Shown: positions 33,231 to 40,606 of the stretch, piece after piece | Layout: each line of letters starts with the position of its first letter | Position numbering within the stretch: the first letter of the stretch is position 1 | Origin: Oscillospiraceae bacterium | GTDB lineage: Bacteria > Bacillota > Clostridia > Oscillospirales > Oscillospiraceae | Assembly (NCBI GenBank): GCA_020025595.1 | Contig: JAHHRV010000001.1 | Coordinates: 62,001-126,000 of the forward strand | Direction of reading: 5' to 3' | DNA: 64,000 nt | Notes under the pieces: model-generated | What the model was told of the DNA's origin: nothing | Database searches by the model: none | The model's input: the letters and a program-made list of their open reading frames with translations, nothing else | Made by a program: the position numbers and the translations under genes

Positions 33231-33752
33231 TGCTTCGGGCATGGCAAAGCCTTGCACCTTGCCGTTTGGTGCTGTGTTGGTCACATCGCCGCCGATGATC
33301 TGGTCTTTATATACCAGAACCGTGGCGTAGACGGGCTCGGTAGCATCGGGATAGTTGTTGATTTGGTAGACATAACGCATAACGGATTTTCCGGCGTACT
33401 TGGACAGGTCGAAGCCTTGGCTCTTTTGCAGTGCATTATACCGGTCAAAAACTTCGTTAGAGTCCTTGGGAATCTTAACCTGCAGGGACTCCGTAGGCGA
33501 TGCGGTAACATCCCAGCCCAGATCGGTCAGAAATTTGACGCGGGCATCGTTGGTGTCTGCCGGCGGAATTGCGGCAGTGGCTGCTGCAGTGGGAGCGGAT
33601 GGAGAAGCCGGATCGGCGGCTGTGGTGGGAGCGGGTGCCGAAGGCTTGGAGCTGCCGCCTGCCAGGGCGACGATGATACCAATGGCAACTGCTAAAACTG
33701 CGATTGCAACGATGATTTTTCGTTTATCGACCTTCGCGGTCATGATAAGCAT
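33219..33752 (-). CDS. DUF4830 domain protein, membrane-anchored
   Basis: The 177-aa protein starts at ATG 33752 after AGGAGGG. One N-terminal helix (IIVAIAVLAVAIGIIVALAGG) anchors it. An Ala/Pro/Ser/Thr-rich linker of about 45 residues leads to a C-terminal DUF4830 domain: FLTDLGWDV, VKIPKDSNEVFDRYNALQKSQGFDLSKYAGK, VYQINNYP and IIGGDVTNT. The domain should lie outside the cell. DUF4830 proteins are common in Clostridia and have no assigned function. Confidence 0.86.
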   Translation of the reverse strand: MLIMTAKVDKRKIIVAIAVLAVAIGIIVALAGGSSKPSAPAPTTAADPASPSAPTAAATAAIPPADTNDARVKFLTDLGWDVTASPTESLQVKIPKDSNEVFDRYNALQKSQGFDLSKYAGKSVMRYVYQINNYPDATEPVYATVLVYKDQIIGGDVTNTAPNGKVQGFAMPEASKP

Positions 33753-33824
33753 ACAGATCCCTCCTGAAACTTGGATTGGCATTACACCCTATTCCGGGGG
33801 ACGGGGGATTAGAACGGAGGAACT

Positions 33825-34532
33825 ATGGAACGATTGGATAAATTTCTCACCGGCGCAGGGGCAGGGACCCGGAGTCAGGTGAAACAGATACTTAAATGCG
33901 GCCGTGTGGCAGTGGATGGTGCCATTGTAAAGGACGGAAGTGCAAAGGTTTCTCCGGAAGCCCAGACGATTACGCTGGATGGAGAACCGCTGGGTGGAAA
34001 ACGGCGGATGGTTGTGATGCTGAACAAGCCGGAGGGGTATGTGACTTCCACAGACGATCCCCGGGACCGGACAGTGATGGAGCTGCTCCCGGAAGAGTAT
34101 CGCCATCAGGATCTGAAGCCTGTGGGGCGGCTTGACAAGGCGACTGAAGGTCTGCTGCTGTTTACCAATGACGGAGATCTGCTCCACCGGCTGATCAGCC
34201 CCAAGAAGGAAGTGCCAAAGGTGTACTATGCAAAGCACGAGGGCACCGCCGGAACAGAAGATATTCGGGCGTTTGAATCGGGGCTGACGCTGCGGGACGG
34301 CACCGTGTGCCTGAGCGCAAAGCTGGAACCGCTTGGAGCAGGGGAGAGCCTGATTACCGTGTGCGAAGGCAAATATCACCAGGTCCGCAGGATGATGGCA
34401 TCGAGAAATATGACCGTGCTTTATCTGGAGCGGCGGCAGGAAGCAGGGCTGGCTTTGGGTGATCTGCCCAGAGGACAGATCCGGGAACTGACCGCAGAAG
34501 AAATCCAGAATCTGGAAAAAGTGGCACAATGA
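33825..34532 (+). CDS. RsuA-family pseudouridine synthase
   Basis: The 235-aa enzyme has an N-terminal S4 RNA-binding domain (MERLDKFLTGAGAGTRSQVKQILKC in two halves). The catalytic domain has the Asp in VGRLDKATEGLLLFTNDG, plus MLNKPEGYVTSTDDP and GKYHQVRRMMAS. The RsuA/RluB/RluE/RluF family modifies single rRNA uridines. The short form with RsuA-like order suggests 16S rRNA, but the site cannot be told. CGGAGGA precedes the ATG. No strong terminator was seen before the next gene. Confidence 0.93.
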   Translation: MERLDKFLTGAGAGTRSQVKQILKCGRVAVDGAIVKDGSAKVSPEAQTITLDGEPLGGKRRMVVMLNKPEGYVTSTDDPRDRTVMELLPEEYRHQDLKPVGRLDKATEGLLLFTNDGDLLHRLISPKKEVPKVYYAKHEGTAGTEDIRAFESGLTLRDGTVCLSAKLEPLGAGESLITVCEGKYHQVRRMMASRNMTVLYLERRQEAGLALGDLPRGQIRELTAEEIQNLEKVAQ

Positions 34533-34604
34533 CGAAATAAATGTGCGACTGAATGGCGCAATTGCATTGCGAATTTTGTTATAATCGGGATTATTCATAA
34601 AAAA

Positions 34605-34654
34605 TGCAATCTTTTTTGCAGTAAATTGACAAAATGGTCTTGCAAAATGTGCAA
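34605..34654 (+). promoter_or_regulatory. TTGCA/TGCAA repeat cluster upstream of the CdaR-like gene
   Basis: An inverted repeat TGCAA-N6-TTGCA (34605-34620) and a direct pair TTGCAA (34640-34645) and TGCAA (34650-34654), the latter overlapping the promoter -35, form a possible operator. A further TTGCA is at 34562. The binding protein is unknown; autoregulation is a guess. Confidence 0.4.
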
Positions 34655-34668
34655 AAGCTATGTATAAT
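34640..34668 (+). promoter_or_regulatory. Promoter of the CdaR-like regulator
   Basis: TTGCAA (34640-34645), 17-nt spacer, TATAAT (34663-34668). An extended -10 (TGTTATAAT, 34577-34585) further upstream could be a second start. Confidence 0.72.
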
Positions 34669-34724
34669 AACTCATGAAATTTGTGAAATAAGTGCTTATG
34701 CATTTTTATAGGGAGGAGCCTATT

Positions 34725-35816
34725 ATGTCTAATAGTGTTTTTCAAAGTGTGATCGTCCAGCTGAAGGATGCCACCGATCGTTTGATGGGTGTGATCGATG
34801 CAGAGGGCTGTGTGGTCGCCTGTAACGATGTGAACCTGCTGGGAGAGCGCTGGACAGATGCAGCTTTGAAAGTTGGTGCTGGCACAGATACTGTTGTGAC
34901 CTATGGACAGAAGACCTATAAAGCCATGGTAGGCAGTTCTAATTTCTTCGAGTATGCAGTGTTCTGTGCCGGTGAAGACGAACTGGCAAAGGGACTGTGT
35001 ATCGCAGCATATGTTGCACTGAATGACGCAAAGAATTACTATGAGGACAAGCATGACCGCGGCACTTTCGTAAAAAATATCATTATGGACAACATTCTCC
35101 CCGGTGATATTTATATCCGTGCCAAGGAGCTGCATTTTGCAACTGACACACCCAGAGCGGTGTTCTTGGTTCGTCAGGTAGGCCACGGTGATGTGGCTAC
35201 TGTGGATGTGCTGGGCGGTATGTTCTCTGACAAGCTCCAGGATTTTGTCCTGAGCATCAATGAGACCGATATTGCCGTGGTAAAGCAGATCCAGTCCACC
35301 ACAACTCAGGAGGAACTGGAAAAGCTGGCTCAGTCCATGGAAGAGACTCTGAAGAATGAGCTCTTCATCAAGACCGTTATTGGTATCGGTACTGTGGCTG
35401 AGCATCTGCGTGGTCTTGCTGATTCCTATAAGGAAGCTCAGACCGCTATCGATGTGGGTAAGGTCTTTGATACCGAAAAGAGCATCATCAATTACGAGAA
35501 TCTGGGCATCGGCCGTCTGATCTATCAGCTGCCTACCACCCTGTGTGAGATCTTCCTGAGCGAAGTGTTCAAGAAGAATTCCATTGATTCTCTGGATCAG
35601 GAAACCCTGTTTACCATCAACAAGTTCTTTGAGAACAACCTGAATGTTTCCGAGACTTCCCGTAAGCTGTTTGTTCACCGCAACACTCTGGTTTACCGTC
35701 TGGAGAAAATCAAAAAGCTCACAGGTCTGGACCTGCGTGAGTTCGACCATGCAATTATCTTCAAGGTGGCACTGATGGTTCGCAAGTACCTGTCCAGCAG
35801 AGAAAACCGCCAGTAA
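34725..35816 (+). CDS. CdaR/PucR-type transcriptional regulator
   Basis: The 363-aa protein starts at ATG 34725 after GGGAGGAG. The N-terminal two thirds is an unassigned sensor region (VIVQLKDATDRLMGVIDAEG, then a GGDEF-like degenerate fold). The C-terminal PucR-type helix-turn-helix reads NLNVSETSRKLFVHRNTLVYR followed by LEKIKKLTGLDLREFDHAI. Such regulators control carbohydrate or purine use in response to metabolites, but the ligand is unclear here. It is monocistronic, with a promoter holding repeated TGCAA motifs and a terminator at 35830. Confidence 0.85.
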   Translation: MSNSVFQSVIVQLKDATDRLMGVIDAEGCVVACNDVNLLGERWTDAALKVGAGTDTVVTYGQKTYKAMVGSSNFFEYAVFCAGEDELAKGLCIAAYVALNDAKNYYEDKHDRGTFVKNIIMDNILPGDIYIRAKELHFATDTPRAVFLVRQVGHGDVATVDVLGGMFSDKLQDFVLSINETDIAVVKQIQSTTTQEELEKLAQSMEETLKNELFIKTVIGIGTVAEHLRGLADSYKEAQTAIDVGKVFDTEKSIINYENLGIGRLIYQLPTTLCEIFLSEVFKKNSIDSLDQETLFTINKFFENNLNVSETSRKLFVHRNTLVYRLEKIKKLTGLDLREFDHAIIFKVALMVRKYLSSRENRQ

Positions 35817-35829
35817 AAAAGAGATTTTA

Positions 35830-35866
35830 TGAGCCACTGCAAAAGAAGCAGTGGCTCATTGTTTAT
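35830..35866 (+). terminator. Terminator of the CdaR-like gene
   Basis: TGAGCCACTGC (35830-35840) pairs with GCAGTGGCTCA (35848-35858), followed by TTGTTT. Confidence 0.85.
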
Positions 35867-35898
35867 ATGTAATTTGTATGAATTTTTAGGTGGGTACA

Positions 35899-35927
35899 TT
35901 GACATAACATAACCGATGTGTTACAAT
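35899..35927 (+). promoter_or_regulatory. Promoter of ftsEX
   Basis: TTGACA (35899-35904), 17-nt spacer, TACAAT (35922-35927), 31 nt before ftsE. Confidence 0.82.
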
Positions 35928-35957
35928 TTTGTTACACTTTTTTAGGAGAAAAATATT

Positions 35958-36647
35958 ATGATTGAGTTTACCGATGTAGTAAAATCTTATTCGGTGGGCA
36001 ATACAGCGCTCAATGGCGTAACCATGCAGATTGAGGATGGCGAGTTTGCATTTTTGGTTGGACCCTCTGGCTCTGGCAAGTCCACTATTCTGAAGTTGAT
36101 TACCGGCGAATTAAAGCCCACTTCGGGCAGTGTCCATGTAAACGGATACTCTCTGGAGCGGATTCGCAAGAGAGAGATCCCTTACCTTCGCCGTACCCTC
36201 GGCGTCGTGTTCCAGGATTTCCGCCTGATTCCCAATATGTCTGTTCACGACAATGTGGCATTCGCCATGCGTGTGGTTGGTGCCAGAGAAAAGGATATCA
36301 AGGATCGCGTTGATTATGTTCTGGATCTGGTAGGTCTTGAGAATAAGAGCCGCCGTCTTCCCGGTGAAATGTCCGGCGGCGAACAGCAGCGTCTTGCCAT
36401 CGCAAGAGCGCTGGTGAATAACCCCTCTACCATCATCGCAGACGAGCCTACCGGTAACCTGGATCCTGCCCGGTCTTTTGAAATCATGACTCTGCTGCAG
36501 GAAATCAACAATTTGGGCACCACAGTGATGGTTGTCACACATGAGAAGGATCTGGTGGAACGCTTCTCCAATCGTGTTATTGCGATTAACGACGGCGTTG
36601 TGATCAGTGACGGAATGGACGGGTATTATCGCTATGAAGATCAATAA
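35958..36647 (+). CDS. ftsE: Cell-division ABC ATPase FtsE
   Basis: The 229-aa ATPase has Walker A GPSGSGKST (about residue 37), Q-loop VVFQDFRLIPN, signature MSGGEQQRLAIARAL and Walker B with IIADEPTGNLDP. The FtsE-specific start IEFTDVVKSYSVGNTALNGV supports the call. FtsEX does not transport. It couples ATP hydrolysis to activation of an outer peptidoglycan hydrolase, here most likely the M23 protein encoded next. AGGAGA precedes the ATG. It overlaps ftsX by 14 nt. Confidence 0.95.
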   Translation: MIEFTDVVKSYSVGNTALNGVTMQIEDGEFAFLVGPSGSGKSTILKLITGELKPTSGSVHVNGYSLERIRKREIPYLRRTLGVVFQDFRLIPNMSVHDNVAFAMRVVGAREKDIKDRVDYVLDLVGLENKSRRLPGEMSGGEQQRLAIARALVNNPSTIIADEPTGNLDPARSFEIMTLLQEINNLGTTVMVVTHEKDLVERFSNRVIAINDGVVISDGMDGYYRYEDQ

Positions 36648-37521
36648 TATTGGATATTTGACGAAAGAGGGCATCCGGAGTATTTTTCTTCATGGTCTGA
36701 TGTCCTTTGCCTCTGTGTGTGTCACAGTGGCGTGTTTGATTATTGTGGGCAGCTTCTCCACGCTGATGTACAACCTGAACATCATGGTGGATGATCTGAA
36801 CAAGACCAACGAAGTCATTGCTTATGTTGACGAAGCTCTGACCGATGCTGAAGCCAAGAGTGTTGGCACGAAAATCAATATGATTTCGAATATACAGCAG
36901 GCCACATATGTTTCTCGGGAAGAAGCACTGCAAAGTTTCGTGAACAGTCATGGAAATGACGATGCATTCCAGGGATTTGATCCCAGCAACCTGCGTCACC
37001 GCTTCGTTGTAGTGCTGGAGGACAATTCACTGATGGATGAAACAGTGGAAAAGCTAGAGCAGGTCCCGGGCGTTGTGAAGATTGGTGCCGAGTATGAGCT
37101 GGCAGAAGGCTTTACAACCATTTCCCGTGTGCTTCATCTGGCGTCTTTTGCGGTGATTGCGGTGCTGCTGGTGGTTTCCCTGCTTATCATTTCCAACACG
37201 GTTAAGCTCGCTATGTACGACCGTAAAGATGAGATCGCCATCATGAAGATGGTCGGTGCAACAAACGGCTTTATTCGCTTCCCCTTTGTGGTTGAGGGCT
37301 TCTTGCTGGGTATCGTTGGCGCAGCCATTGCCTTTGGCCTGGAGTGGGCTATGTATGATACAATGGTTTCTAAAATTGCGCAGGTCGATGCCCTTGGCCT
37401 GTTTGAGTTCGTGCCCTTTGTAGATTTGCTGGTGCCCATGGTCGCAACATTTGCAGCGGCCGGTCTGTTTGTCGGTATTGTCGGCAGTTTGACCGCAATC
37501 AGCAAATTCCTGGATGTCTAA
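36634..37521 (+). CDS. ftsX: Cell-division membrane protein FtsX
   Basis: The 295-aa protein has four membrane helices, with an outer loop between helices 1 and 2 (residues about 50-165) that would contact the hydrolase activator. Family features are IGYLTKEGIRSIFLHGLMSFASV, then NTVKLAMYDRKDEIAIMKMVGATNGFIRFPF. The start is ATG 36634 inside the ftsE 3' end, giving the usual MKINNIGYL N-terminus. The frame is open nine codons further upstream without support. It is followed 9 nt later by the M23 hydrolase gene. Confidence 0.95.
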   Translation: MKINNIGYLTKEGIRSIFLHGLMSFASVCVTVACLIIVGSFSTLMYNLNIMVDDLNKTNEVIAYVDEALTDAEAKSVGTKINMISNIQQATYVSREEALQSFVNSHGNDDAFQGFDPSNLRHRFVVVLEDNSLMDETVEKLEQVPGVVKIGAEYELAEGFTTISRVLHLASFAVIAVLLVVSLLIISNTVKLAMYDRKDEIAIMKMVGATNGFIRFPFVVEGFLLGIVGAAIAFGLEWAMYDTMVSKIAQVDALGLFEFVPFVDLLVPMVATFAAAGLFVGIVGSLTAISKFLDV

Positions 37522-37530
37522 GGAGCTTTT

Positions 37531-38817
37531 ATGAAAAATCGTAAGTTATTTGTGTCGATTCTGTCCGGTATTATGGCCGGTATAATGCTTTTGGGTTTGA
37601 TTCTGAGCATCCTGCCCAGAAATGTGTTTGCGGCGCAGACTTCTGATGAGATCAAGCAAAATTTGACGGATCTGGAGCAGCAGCAGAGTGAAATCAGCGA
37701 AAAAACAGCTCAGGTCCAGGAAGAGAAAGCAGCCAATCAGGGTTCTATCGAGGAGGTTGTGCAGCAGAAGCTGAACATCGATCAGCAGATCAATCTTCTG
37801 AGCACCCAGATTGACGATATCAACGACCAGATTAATAACTACACCCAGCAGATTGCCCAGAAGCAGGCGGAGCTGGATCAGGCAGAGACGGTTCTTGCAA
37901 ATCTGAACAAAAAGAATCAGGAACGCATCCGTGCCATGGAAGAGCAGGGCAAGATCTCCTACTGGTCTGTGATTTTCAAAGCCAAGAGCTTTACAGATCT
38001 GGTAGATCGCCTGAACATGGTTGAAGAGATCCAGGAGGCAGACCGGCGCTGCATGGAAGAGCTGAGCGCAGCTGCCAAGACAGTTGCCGATGCCCGCCAG
38101 GAGCTGGAAAAGGAAAAGACCGATTTACAGACTTCCCGGGACGAGCAGCTTGCCGCCCAGAAAGCTCTGGATGAAAAGCGTACCGAGTCCGATGAAGTCT
38201 TGGCTGAGCTGAGTGCCCGCCAGAGAGAACTGGACAGCATGTATGATGATTACGCAGCTCAGGCAGATGCCCTCAACAGCAGCATCGCTGCAGCAGAGCA
38301 GGCATTCACCGAAGCACTGCGTCAGGAGCAGGAGGCTGCAAAGCCCGCCCCCGACGAGACCGAAGGCGACTCCACGGACAATGGCTCCGACGGCGAAACC
38401 TCCGACAGCGGCACGGTGATGCCCGAGCCCAGCGGTTGGGTTTCTCCCTGTTCTTACATTTGCATTACCGATCCATATGGCTGGAGAGTCCATCCCATCA
38501 CCGGAGAGGCTACCAGCTTCCACAGCGGTGTTGACCTTGCAAATGACGAGGGTACCCCCATCTATGCAGCCAAGAGCGGTATCGTTACCACTGCTACATC
38601 CAGCTCTGTGTATGGCTACTATGTAACCATCAACCACGGCGACGGCTACTCTTCCCTATACGGCCACATGACCAACTATGTGGTGTCCGAGGGTGAGAGT
38701 GTTTCCGCAGGTCAGCTGATTGGCTATATGGGTTCCACTGGTTGGAGCACAGGTCCTCATCTGCACTTCACTATTTATTATGATGGCAGTACAGTAGATC
38801 CTATGGACTATATCTGA
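37531..38817 (+). CDS. EnvC/CwlO-like coiled-coil M23 peptidase
   Basis: The 428-aa secreted protein has a signal peptide or anchor (ILSGIMAGIMLLGLILSILP, then NVFAAQ). A long coiled coil spans residues about 35-265, rich in Gln, Glu and Lys. An acidic linker leads to a C-terminal LytM/M23 domain with zinc ligands in HSGVDLANDEGTP, YGHM and GPHLHFTIYYDG. All canonical metal residues are present, so it is probably an active endopeptidase rather than a mere activator. Its gene directly follows ftsEX, so FtsX probably controls it through the coiled coil, as with EnvC or PcsB/CwlO (known systems; inference here). Confidence 0.93.
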   Translation: MKNRKLFVSILSGIMAGIMLLGLILSILPRNVFAAQTSDEIKQNLTDLEQQQSEISEKTAQVQEEKAANQGSIEEVVQQKLNIDQQINLLSTQIDDINDQINNYTQQIAQKQAELDQAETVLANLNKKNQERIRAMEEQGKISYWSVIFKAKSFTDLVDRLNMVEEIQEADRRCMEELSAAAKTVADARQELEKEKTDLQTSRDEQLAAQKALDEKRTESDEVLAELSARQRELDSMYDDYAAQADALNSSIAAAEQAFTEALRQEQEAAKPAPDETEGDSTDNGSDGETSDSGTVMPEPSGWVSPCSYICITDPYGWRVHPITGEATSFHSGVDLANDEGTPIYAAKSGIVTTATSSSVYGYYVTINHGDGYSSLYGHMTNYVVSEGESVSAGQLIGYMGSTGWSTGPHLHFTIYYDGSTVDPMDYI

Positions 38818-38825
38818 GAATAACA

Positions 38826-38860
38826 GCACCCACAGCGCAGTTGTGCTGTGGGTGTGTTTT
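38826..38860 (+). terminator. Hairpin between the M23 gene and ctpA
   Basis: CACCCACAGC pairs with GCTGTGGGTG, followed by TGTTTTAT. It may be a partial terminator because ctpA begins 18 nt later. Confidence 0.6.
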
Positions 38861-38877
38861 ATATTGTGAGGTATGTT

Positions 38878-40059
38878 ATGAAAAATTCAAAGCGATTTCT
38901 ACAGATTCTGAGCTATGTCCTTGTTGCGGTTGTGGCAAGCGGCGCAACGATGGCAATGCTGAAGTTCAACCCGTCCATGACCGGCGGTTCATCCAAACTG
39001 AATGAGCTTTCCGGCCTGATTCAGGAGCGCTTCATTGGGGAAGCTGATGCAACCAAGATGGAGAATGCTGCGGCAGCGGCTATGGTGGCTTCTCTGGGAG
39101 ACGAGTGGAGCTATTACATCAGCGCAGCAGATTACGACAATTATCTGGATCAGATGAGTAATTCCTATGTAGGTGTTGGAATCACCATCCAGCTGCGCGA
39201 GGATGGCTATCTGGATATTGTTCAGGTGAGCGAGGGAGGCCCTGCTGAGGCTGCGGGACTGAAGGCAGGCGACATCCTGACCAAGGTGGAAGGCCGGGAC
39301 TGCGCAGAAATCGGAATTGAAGAAACCAAGAATCTGGTTCGTGGGCAGGAGAATACACAGGTGGTGATGACCGTTCAGCGGGGAGAAGAATATCTGGACT
39401 TCACCGTAGAGCGCAGATACTTTGAGACTCCTGTGGCAGAGGGCCAGATGATTGATGACAACATTGGATATGTGACGATTTACAACTTTGACGAGCGGTG
39501 CTCCAAAGAAACCATTGCAGCCATTGAAAAGCTTGTGGCCGATGGAGCAAAGGCCCTGATTTTTGATGTGCGTAACAACCCCGGCGGCTATAAGAATGAA
39601 CTTGTGAAGGTCCTGGACTACCTCCTGCCGGAAGGCCCTCTGTTCCGCAGTGAATACTATAACGGTCACACGGAACTGGACGAATCCGATGCAAACTTCC
39701 TGAATATTCCCATGGCGGTTCTGGTGAATCAGAAATCCTACTCCGCAGCGGAGTTTTTTGCTGCTGCGCTGCATGAGTATGATGCTGCAATTGTGGTAGG
39801 TGAGCAGACTTACGGCAAGGGATATTTCCAGCAGACCTACGAGCTTTCTGACGGCTCTGCAGTGGGTCTGTCTGTGGGCAAGTATTATACTCCTGATGGC
39901 AACAACCTGGCAGGTGTTGGCCTGAAGCCGGATATCGAAGTGCCGGTAGACGAGCAGATGGCGATGAAAATCTATGCCAGAACCTTGAACTATGACCAGG
40001 ATCCGCAAATTTTAGCGGCGATTGAAGGGGTAAAATCCGGAATAGACCTTGACGATTAG
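38878..40059 (+). CDS. Carboxy-terminal processing protease (S41)
   Basis: The 393-aa protein starts at ATG 38878 after GTGAGG. It has an N-terminal anchor (ILSYVLVAVVASGATMAML), a PDZ domain (VGVGITIQLREDGYLDIV, GGPAEAAGLKAGDILTKVEG) and an S41 catalytic domain. The Ser-Lys dyad is Ser289 (NQKSYSAAEFF) and Lys314 (EQTYGKGYF), spaced 25 residues as in Prc/CtpA. It cleaves outer or envelope proteins. Near ftsEX and the M23 hydrolase it may control that hydrolase or, in spore formers, a sporulation signalling step (CtpB-like). Confidence 0.93.
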   Translation: MKNSKRFLQILSYVLVAVVASGATMAMLKFNPSMTGGSSKLNELSGLIQERFIGEADATKMENAAAAAMVASLGDEWSYYISAADYDNYLDQMSNSYVGVGITIQLREDGYLDIVQVSEGGPAEAAGLKAGDILTKVEGRDCAEIGIEETKNLVRGQENTQVVMTVQRGEEYLDFTVERRYFETPVAEGQMIDDNIGYVTIYNFDERCSKETIAAIEKLVADGAKALIFDVRNNPGGYKNELVKVLDYLLPEGPLFRSEYYNGHTELDESDANFLNIPMAVLVNQKSYSAAEFFAAALHEYDAAIVVGEQTYGKGYFQQTYELSDGSAVGLSVGKYYTPDGNNLAGVGLKPDIEVPVDEQMAMKIYARTLNYDQDPQILAAIEGVKSGIDLDD

Positions 40060-40077
40060 AACAAAAACCCGTATAAT
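40049..40077 (+). promoter_or_regulatory. Promoter of greA-lysS
   Basis: TTGACG (40049-40054), 17-nt spacer, TATAAT (40072-40077). It overlaps the ctpA stop codon. Confidence 0.8.
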
Positions 40078-40123
40078 GTAGGGAGCTATCTGAATAAGTT
40101 TTTCTTTATGAAAGGATAATATC

Positions 40124-40603
40124 ATGGCAAAGGAATTTAAGATTACTAGTTTGCGGCTTGCCGACCTGGAGCGGGAGCTGAATTATCTGAAGACCACCCG
40201 TGAGCGCGAGATTGCTGCAATGATCGCAGAAGCTCGTTCCTATGGTGACTTGTCCGAAAACTCTGAATACGATGCTGCTAAAAACGAGCAGGCAAAACTC
40301 TATGGCCGTATTGCCGAAATCGAGGATATCCTGTCCCACGCAGTTATCATTGAAGATGAGAACGAAGCTACCGGTCGTGTTGGCCTGGGCTGCTTCATCA
40401 CTGTTCGCAATCTGTCCACCGGTGCTGAAAATACCTATAAGATTACCGGTTCTCAGGAAGCTAACCCCATGGAGTTCAAGCTCTCTGATGACTCTCCCTT
40501 TGGCCGTGCAGCTGTTGGCAAGGGCGCAGGTGAGACCTTCACTGTGAATGCTCCTGCCGGTTCTTATGAGATGTTGATTCTCAATGTCTCTCGTGAGGGC
40601 TGA
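40124..40603 (+). CDS. greA: Transcription elongation factor GreA
   Basis: The 159-aa protein has the GreA N-terminal coiled coil ending in AEARSYGDLSENSEYDAAK, whose tip acidic residues trigger RNA cleavage by RNA polymerase. The C-terminal FKBP-like domain has SPFGRAAVGKGAGE. It rescues backtracked polymerase. AAAGGATAATATC precedes the ATG. It is 3 nt from lysS and co-transcribed with it, an order seen in many Firmicutes. Confidence 0.96.
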   Translation: MAKEFKITSLRLADLERELNYLKTTREREIAAMIAEARSYGDLSENSEYDAAKNEQAKLYGRIAEIEDILSHAVIIEDENEATGRVGLGCFITVRNLSTGAENTYKITGSQEANPMEFKLSDDSPFGRAAVGKGAGETFTVNAPAGSYEMLILNVSREG

Positions 40604-40606
40604 TCT

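Noticed and set aside
33789..35837. A 682-codon antisense frame across the RsuA-family and CdaR-like genes
   Set aside because: The sense strand carries clear family motifs, ribosome sites and a promoter. The antisense product has no recognisable domain.
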